64,000 bases of DNA, taken from assembly GCA_950022655.1 (NCBI GenBank), contig OX465579.1:40031950-40095949 (forward strand). Reading direction: 5' to 3'. Below, one piece after another: positions 56,401 through 64,000 of this stretch. The notes beneath the pieces were generated by a model. That model had not been told where the DNA came from. It worked only from the letters and a program-made list of their open reading frames with translations, and searched no databases. Source of the DNA: Alentia gelatinosa (Eukaryota; Annelida; Polychaeta; Phyllodocida; Polynoidae). The position numbers were made by a program, and so were the translations under genes. Positions within the stretch are counted from its first letter, which is position 1; each line of letters opens with the position of its first letter.

Positions 56401-58435
56401 CATGTATAAATTTGGTCGATATTCAGAATTTGACAGCACTTCTGACCTAGAGGGTTAAAAAATGATATTTTCCAGATCTTTTTAGGAGTTTTCCCATGTG
56501 ATCTAGACAGTTTTATGGCATGATCCTCAAAATGGCTAATAGTTTCGGTTAATCTTGGGTTTAGTACAGAATGTTCAAGTAATAGTCTCTTTTATATTAC
56601 TGCCTCCATGTACATAGTTATATCAATTAAGAATTCTTTCTTCGACTATTGTAATATTGAAATAATGATGTTTTTTTTTGTTTGTTTTGCACAAAGAACA
56701 TATTCACCTAGAGAAAGAAAATGAAAAAATGCCTTGTCTAATGTATTGAAAATATGGTGTGCTAAACATATGCAAGATATTTTTTCTCAGAATTGGGCAT
56801 TTTTCTATGAATACTGCTTTTTTTTCAAGGTGCCTTAAAAAATCTGAAAAAAATCTGTACATCTAGCTGTACATGTCCCCTATGACTCTGGTTAATTTCA
56901 AGGTTCAGGTACCATTCAGCTGGGAGCTAAAAAAGGCAGAAGGGTGTACACGGAGGTAGAATCTGTACACGGAGGCAGAAAGGAAATCGTTTAACTTTCC
57001 CTGTGCCCTACATATATGACAATTTGTGAATGTTTTCTGACAGAAAACATCAGTATTTGTGTGTGAAGTATACATGGTATGTGTTATATGTTATTTCAAA
57101 GCAATATTGTAATGAAAATTAATCTTTCTAAAAAGTTGTTATATCTTTATTTCCTCTTAATGTTTGACCAAGAAAATAGATATTTTCCATGGATTCTTTG
57201 ATCATATATGATGCCTGTCTGGTGCTCCATGATGTGTCAGGTCTCACTTCCATTCCACAGACCTATTTTATTGTAAAAAATGATAGAAACCAATGTACAC
57301 GGAGGTAGAAACATGTACACGGAGGCAGAATCCGCCTCCATGTACATAATCTCCCAGTATAACTCTATAATGATTGGGCAGATTATAATACAATTTCACA
57401 CAGGGACTTGTGTGGTCATACCATACACATATTGTACCTTATTTGAATTTTGATAGCAAATCTTATGAAAATATTGATGAATGATTTGTGTACACGGAGG
57501 CAGAAGCACATTTCAGTCATTGTCATGCCACCAACACCAACACTTATCAACATCAACACCCAACAACACTTACACATACATACTAACACCCACTGCAACA
57601 CACACTAATACTAAGACCCACTGCAGGCCTATTTTCCGTTTGAAAAAAAGAGTTAAATATATGTACACGGAGGTAGAAACGTGTACACGGAGGTAGAAGT
57701 ACATCATTTACCAGTATTTTACTCCACAGTGTGTGTGTGTATTTTAATGTAATTTCATACAGTGACAGATGTGGTCATTACATATAGGTATTATACTCTT
57801 TTCAATTTACCTGAGCAGATCTTATTGATATATTAATAAAAATATGTGTACACGGAGGCAGAAGCACATTTTAGCCATTTTCATTATTTTCCTACTGCTC
57901 CTTGTACACATATTTCTGATCAATTTTGTTTTAGCTATTATACAGAGCCATTTTTACTCTAATTAATAACTACAAAAAAAATATTGCAAACCAATTTTAA
58001 AGTGCCATTTCACTCCCCTCAACAATGTACACGGAGGCAGAATTCCATTTTAGCCAATGCAAATGTCAATGGCAATGAGGGAATTTTCCTTCAAAAAATC
58101 GTTAAATACCCTTCATTACTTATTCTGTAATGTTATCTCATTGTACATGTAGTTCACTAATGAAACTGAGTTGTTTTTTGGAAAGAGAGGGAAACCATAG
58201 AATAAAAACGCTACTTTTTAGTTGAAAAATAGCTATTTTTCATGCCTTAGGGGCTATGGTAGCCCAGACTGTACTCACAGATAGGTAAAAGTATATATGG
58301 CCCTAAAGCTCTCCCCATGGCACACTCACTGGTCACAATAATTCTTAGATATATTCAATTATTTCAGAGATACAGCACTGGACATCTCTAAAATTGAAGT
58401 GCTGTCAAATTCTGAATATCGACCATTTACACATG
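56401..58435. mobile_element. 2-kb element with 40-bp inverted ends and internal box array
   Basis: The left end catgtataaatttggtcgat..cagcactt (56401-56441) is matched by its reverse complement at 58397-58435, near-perfect over 39-41 bp. Internally, a 17-bp box (tgtacacggaggcagaa or ..gtagaa) is repeated, and about 360-bp units are recognisable (57360-57530 versus 57750-57890). There is no coding ORF. Behaves like a non-autonomous DNA transposon with internal binding sites. Superfamily unknown and no target duplication identified. Confidence 0.7.
56945..58042. repeat. Spaced-box array 3 (tgtacacggaggYagaa)
   Basis: Box copies at 56945, 56964, 57294, 57314, 57489, 57662, 57682, 57847 and 58026. 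Inverted partial copies (cctccatgtaca) lie near 56605 and 57335. Several come as pairs 19-20 bp apart. From 57294 on, sites are 195, 173, 185 and 179 bp apart. The boxes are almost invariant, while the intervening DNA is strongly diverged. Confidence 0.85.
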
Positions 58436-58519
58436 CATAGATTTGAGACTATAGCGTCGGATTCCCGATAATCATATCTGTAAATTGTTCAAGGTCTAAA
58501 TGGAATCACGATGGGAAGA

Positions 58520-58551
58520 CTGTCACATGTAATCGGTTTTACATGTGACAG
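58520..58551. repeat. Perfect hairpin, 13-bp arms
   Basis: ctgtcacatgtaa, a short loop, then its complement. Confidence 0.85.
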
Positions 58552-60638
58552 AACCATGTAACAGAATATCGAGATCCGTAATCAATCTGGTTGGTGTTAA
58601 CCTCTCCTTATCCTTGATGATGCCATATAGAATATACTTCTTCAGTTCACTTTGTTTTATATCTGTCAGATGCAGAACTTACAATGTATGCTGTCAAGGT
58701 TTCCAAGAGATTCCTCAAGTGTCATTCACTGCTCGTCTCCCCATTAATGATTTAAATAGCATAATGAATATGCCATGCGGTTGAATGCAACATTCTACTA
58801 TCCCGTCGGACCATTGGGACCAAATATTAAATTCCCTCAATTATGGAATGGTACAGGGGCTCCGGTGGAGTGATGCATTCTCATTTATTCCTTTTCGTCA
58901 TGACCCTGCTTTCAATTATTACTGGATAACGCTACACTGAAATGGGAAATCACAAGATCTGCGTAGGTTATGTGACGAAATGATAGAACACAAGATCTAT
59001 TAACTCGACGTCCCGCTGTTGTATTTCCCTGCAGTGCAAGCGATTTGCAGGTATAATGGAGAAAGCCAACAGGGGGCACGTACCTTAAGTGTCGTGCGAG
59101 GCTATCCTGGCTGGTATAGATCCACATGAAGTACGAGATTACAGACCCGCAATCATTTCAAATGGTCAATCTAGTATTTTATAAGTCCTGTGACGTTTAT
59201 GTCTCTCCGTGCCAGCCTGACGATCCCACTCTATACGTTACATTGGCATGGAATGAGCCCTTTTCATGAATACCTGAGTCTGAGTATGTAAATAAGTCAT
59301 CAGAAAGGAGCTGTGCTGACCTCAATAATTCATAGAACATGGAGGGCCCCAATAGCGTCTACACCCAAGTGCTCAGTGATCGCTGTCCAAGTGTGAGCTT
59401 CAAGCCAGGGAGGAGAGACGGTGCTGGTAGGTTGGAGTGGGATGGATCTTATCGGAAGGATACGAGTCAGTATCATTCGATATGGATTCCCTTGACAAAC
59501 ACAAAATCGCCTTTACTAGGGATTGGTCATTGGTCGCGATTGGACCCTTTCGATAAGCAACCCAATATCGAACGCAAGCCGGTTTGGCCTTGGCCTCGGG
59601 TCACGAACCAATGCAGCACACACAAAGTATTGGGTGTTTTTGTTTTATCACTAGTGAGCACGGCCTATATAGCATTTTACCCGAGGGAGGCCTTCCCCGG
59701 TGGGAGGGTCGTGGCTCATTTCACCAACCACTTTCCCAATTCTCGCGAGGATCTTCCACTCTCACGGGAGTTTCTGCACGGATGATTGTGAGGCGTTAAC
59801 TCCCACCGGAAGTCGAGGCTCACGCGTTGGGCAACGCGGTCGATGCTTGTGTGCGCATGCGTCCCTTTCGAAAGGACGGGTTCGGGTCTCAAAAGGAGAC
59901 ACTTGAGCGCCGCATCGATTAGTGGGATTAAACATAAGCCAAGCAATGGGATCTGCAGCGTGAGGAGCATCTCAAAAGACCTATATATATGCTACCTGAT
60001 ACCACGGCATGTGTGCCATTATACTAATATTTGTAATCTGCTTTTCAATTGAACGAAGATTCTGCGGTTTAAATGCATGATTAGGTATTCATATAACCCT
60101 TACAAATATACGAACAATATAAAATATCATGAAACTCACTAAAATATTATACAGTCTTTCTGCCATTCACCGGAGATATGTTTAACATATATTATTAGAT
60201 TCTTTTCATGATTAAAGTGGACGAAGTCATAAAAAACTAGACAACGGTATATATATTTCATAAAGTTTTATATACAACCAAGATGACAATTTTTCATGTA
60301 TATTTGAATCTCGATTACTTTAATGGGTCCCTCCTGGTCCATATATATTTAGAGATACAGCTGACACGACTAGGAGTCCTAGCGGCTGTGTTGTATTGAC
60401 TCGGGTCATTGATGAGTGCATAGCATCGACTTGTACTCACAGCTGTATATGTACCATAGGTACACATCATTAACCTGTCAGTGGTAATTTGTGTCCAACC
60501 TGGACAAGTGCAGCGAAGGACTTTGTTAGTAGAAGGAATATATATATATATATATATTCTCATATGTGAGAATCTCTTGACGAAATTTAAAACAAAAGAT
60601 GTTTAAGATAATGACGATGACGACTGCTTCAAGCTTTA
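58552..60638. other. No gene assigned
   Basis: The 148-codon plus-strand ORF at 59339-59785 begins MEGPNSVYTQVLSDRC and has one hydrophobic stretch (VLGVFVLSLVSTAYIAFY). I recognise no family, and it overlaps other open frames in a GC-richer patch. A (TA)n tract lies at 60537-60560. Confidence 0.35.
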
Positions 60639-60826
60639 GACCCGGCGTCCACTGAGCATCCGATACACAAAGATGGGGCTTTGATGCATCCCCAGACACA
60701 AAATCTCTATCCCATTAGAAAGTCAGCTTTAATCTGTAGCCGATACACCCGATGATGCACCCCGGTGCACGCATCGTAAGGTAGATCGATCGTAGGGTAT
60801 CGGGAGCTCAGTGGACACCGGGCCTT
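60639..60826. mobile_element. MITE, GGCCC-ended family
   Basis: Inverted ends gacccggcgtccactgagc and gctcagtggacaccgggcc, with further pairing of ccgatac / gtatcggg inward. 188 bp, no coding capacity. The ends resemble those of 62216-62500. Confidence 0.7.
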
Positions 60827-62215
60827 TGTTGGAAGTCTAGGGGCTATATTGCGTCTTCATCAAGCAGAAATCTCATGCTTGCAGTCGACCTAAGCAAATG
60901 GTTGATAAAGGTAATCAGATTGGGAAATTAGATACTGTCGTCCTTAAACGCGAACTCTGGATGCACTCCTCTGGGCAATACATGTTCTATGTTGTATACC
61001 TCTTTATAGGGTATGACCGGAGTCAAATACCCTCGTCAATGTCAAAATAGAGAGGCAATTACTTCTTAGAGGCTAGGCACACATGTGTCACTAATGATCA
61101 CTGATGGAGGTCTAGGCGCCGTCGCGTTCTATAAGCGGCTCATGTTACTATGGTAAAAACGTCTAAAGACCTGCATAATCATAGGACTTAGTCACCAGTA
61201 GCTAATGGAAATTGGCATGGGGAGCTGCCCTTTTCGCAGAGGGTATCACCAATAGTACCATACAATCAGCCATTTAGGAACTACTTATTGTCTAGGCCAG
61301 TGTTGCAATCACCACATGGTGTATTGTAGGTGTCTTGCTATCTAAATCAATTGATATTTTGCATGTTTCTTCACAGCAATCGCTATTTCACATGCAAAAA
61401 TCTATCATGAAGTTAGAGTGTAATCAACTGTCACAATGTTTTATTCCTGTGATGTTTGTTAGCTGACTTCTAATAGTGTAGTACATACACCGTACTTTAT
61501 AAATCTAAATACCGTGAGTTTAGAGTGCGGTCGTTAGAAATATGAAGTGATACGTTCTGGCTTCTTTGTTTCCTTTAAACTAATAACTTTAAGACATAGG
61601 TAAATATAGCTGCCAACGTATACATGTATCGTCATGGCTGATGTTAGAATGCGTACTGTAGACCGACCTACGCTTATCAAGATGAGGATTCTCAGTAATG
61701 GGCTCTACACGAGAGCAGCTCAGCAACGTTTGGAGAGCAGCTCACACCATGAGCTGAGTCCCTGGCGAATCTTCTTCTGATAGAGAGGACACTGACCTTG
61801 CGCTAAGCGTATTCGCAAAAGTCACATTTGTCCGTACCGGAGCCCATTCTGTGGGCGTCGGCCTGAAGGATCGCCTGACGAGGCCAGCTTGAGCATCTGG
61901 ATAAGCTCATAAGGAGCCCCCCGGGAAGCGAGTCGCTCGGAGATGGTGACATGAAGTATTTAGACCACGCGACCTACGCGGCACTGTAGTTTACTCCAGC
62001 GGCGAGAGTTTGAAGGAAACCCAAATTTTATCAACCAAGACATGTGCGTGAACATCTTGAAAAAGGTATTGGCCGTACCATTTCGAAATATTGTCTAAAC
62101 AACAAAACATTACAGCTGCATATTGATCGGATAGTTTCATTTTGTATTTTCTTAAGGTTTGGATACCGATTCCTCATATTCCATTGTAAGCACAAGTCGA
62201 ATATCAGTACCTAGT
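60827..62215. other. No gene recognised
   Basis: No repeat, motif or ORF of note. Confidence 0.4.
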
Positions 62216-62218
62216 AAG

Positions 62219-62498
62219 GCCCGGTGCCACCCACTACGATAGAATCGCAGACCTCCCGATATGGCACCGATACAAAATGTCAAAATCGGTGCCATATCGG
62301 GAAGGTGCAAAATCGTAGACATATGTCTAGACATGCCAATCCACCACGCATTGTATGGGGGTTTTATCGGTGCCTAATCGCAAAAACGTGGTCAACTGCC
62401 CCGATATTAGGTAACCTTCCGACGCGATTTTGATTTTTTATCGGGAGGTGCATCGTAGGGCATATTGGTGCCATATCGTAGTAGGTGGACGCCGGGCC
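62219..62498. mobile_element. MITE, GGCCC-ended family, TA-flanked
   Basis: Inverted ends aggcccggtgccacccacta and tagtaggtggacgccgggcct, flanked by TA on each side. Internal inverted pair cctcccgatatggcaccgat / atcggtgccatatcggga. Shares the 'ccacctactacgat' end with the palindrome at 27 kb. Confidence 0.75.
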
Positions 62499-64000
62499 TT
62501 ACTCTATCAACATAATGCTTGAGAAAGCAGAAACCTTGGTGCCTAGTTTAAGGAACTTAAGACATTAAATATTGTTGTTGATTCTATTGGCTACAAACGT
62601 TTCTCCGAAGGAAGGCAATTGCCAACTAACAGACACTATAGTATCGGCAGTAGTTATTGCCTCTTAGGTTGATTGTAAACAGCAGAGGGATATCATGCAA
62701 ACACTACTGATTAGCTCAGCCATTGCTCTCCTTGATTGAGTGACATCTTGTTGAGCCTCTCGCAAGCCCAGTGATTGGCAAACGTTTACAGAGGCTCCAA
62801 CGCACAGCCAGTTATATGCTGCAGATGTTGTCTCTTGTTCTTATCCGACGTTCATCTTCGTCAATCAATGACGGCAGCGCACCGCTCTTCCCGAAGTCCA
62901 TCTTTCTAGCGGAACCCTTACTGTAATTCACTGTTGGTACCCAATTTAGACGTTCATTCTCTTTGCAATAAAAGAGACTGCAATAAGTGGTTCCAGCGTC
63001 ATCAGCACTGCATTGTACGCAGCTTTGCCTCCGCAACTACCGACCATTCCGGGATTGCTCTGTTTTAGAAGAATAACAAATGAATTCACGGATATCGCCT
63101 TGACTAAATAGCACAACCTACCCCTAGAGAATGTGTGTGCTCTGTATCTTTCCTATGTAATGAATTTATAGGACGGACATGAAATAGACATGGATAATTC
63201 CGAATGCTTAGACGTTATAGATATAGTTTTTGGACAGCTGCCTCATAATTGAACTGTCAACTGTTTGACAGCAGATGTTATCACATACAAGAATCGAGAG
63301 AGGGGAAAAATATTGCCAATACAGTCTATCTCTTTATTCTCTCTATCAAAACCACCAGGAATTGAACTGAGAATGTATTACCTGATGCTTTGCCATGTTG
63401 AGGCTAACTGTAATTTGGTTATAATTGAGGGGCGGTGGAAGGTGTTGCCATTTGACGCCTACCGGATCATCGCTTAGGAGACGGCCGCCCACAAGAGAGG
63501 GTGCCACCAGCAGTCTTGCTTATAAATTATATCATATTACTAACCCCATATAACGAATTAGTGGGGGAAAAAGCCAATCCCAGAGTATTATACTTCGAGA
63601 TAAACTACTATTTAATCAGATTTTTCGTGGTTTTTTTTTAAATTGCAACACTGTCGTGGGATTCGACCATATGTATTTATCTATATTCAAATATATATTT
63701 ATATACATGATTTGTATCTACGTACCACGGACATGCTGTTATGCAAATGCATGAGTACTGAAATGGCGTTTGCCAGGTATACATTCATAGGAACTCTGGG
63801 TTAGGGCACTGGCTGTCTTTATATAACACATCTGAAACTGTTCTACTTAGCGGAGCGACCGTCACAGCCACAGCCGTACCAGAGGCCAAGGCATGCTTAA
63901 ATCTAAGGAGCATCTTCACATATCCGCCAAGCGTTAGCCGGAGGAAACGATTTGTCTCACCCTGCGGATATGGCTGCATTTTTATTCTGTTTGTCCATCG
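62499..64000. other. Right flank, no gene recognised
   Basis: A minus-strand open frame at 63036-62812 contains several Cys (CVQCSADDAGTTYCSLFYC) and could be an exon, but there is no recognisable family and splice borders were not established. Confidence 0.35.

Noticed and set aside
56945..58042. CRISPR-like array of 17-bp repeats
   Set aside because: Repeats are too short, spacing is irregular (including 19-bp pairs), boxes occur in both orientations, there are no cas genes and the genome is eukaryotic.
59339..59785. 148-codon plus-strand ORF as a membrane protein gene
   Set aside because: One hydrophobic stretch only, no family match, and overlapping open frames in the same GC-richer patch.
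1..64000. tRNA and rRNA genes
   Set aside because: No cloverleaf with A/B boxes or rRNA core sequence recognised by eye. A tRNAscan/Infernal run would be needed to exclude them.

Overview
This is a window of metazoan, probably invertebrate, nuclear DNA. It is AT-rich and repeat-dense. The one host gene I can support is split into small exons with canonical GT/AG junctions over more than 34 kb. Long bacterial-style genes, operons and ribosome binding sites are absent. All long ORFs belong to retrotransposons. The species cannot be fixed from the sequence.

Host gene. Five coding exons on the minus strand (46276-46226, 29970-29871, 29693-29546, 28725-28616, 12368-12280) encode a calcium- and integrin-binding protein (CIB family, EF-hand, CIB1-like). 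It has a myristoylation-type N-terminus, a degenerate EF2 and canonical-looking EF3 and EF4. A predicted microexon between exon 1 and the 29970 exon, and the terminal exon, were not found. A short ORF of unknown function starts head-to-head 171 bp from the CIB start codon.

Mobile DNA. The CIB introns are loaded with transposons. Two nearly complete tyrosine-recombinase retrotransposons of the Ngaro/DIRS group lie at 20383-25171 (sense to CIB) and 40438-45333 (antisense). Each has gag-like, RT/RNase H and recombinase coding regions and the diagnostic split direct repeats (A1-ORFs-B1-A2-B2), and each is damaged by frame changes. A third, much older relic (about 38200-35650) was later split by a solo LTR (36802-37344) flanked by a 5-bp duplication. 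A diverged LTR copy lies at 18290. Outside these are 5'-truncated non-LTR (LINE) reverse transcriptase pieces at 12.9-14.1, 9.76-10.4 and 8.3-8.5 kb.

Non-autonomous elements. One TIR family with TATACGCC-rich ends occurs four times (5.2, 8.5, 25.2 and 46.9 kb). There are GGCCC-ended MITEs around 27, 60.7 and 62.3 kb, a TA-flanked MITE at 967, and several perfect or near-perfect hairpins. Three regions (3.6-4.3, 16.9-17.4 and 56.9-58.0 kb) share an unusual architecture: a short conserved box repeated roughly every 170-190 bp in otherwise diverged AT-rich sequence. At least one of these arrays is enclosed by 40-bp inverted repeats.

The rest (most of 47.5-56.4 and 58.4-64 kb, and the left 3.5 kb) shows no gene I can support.
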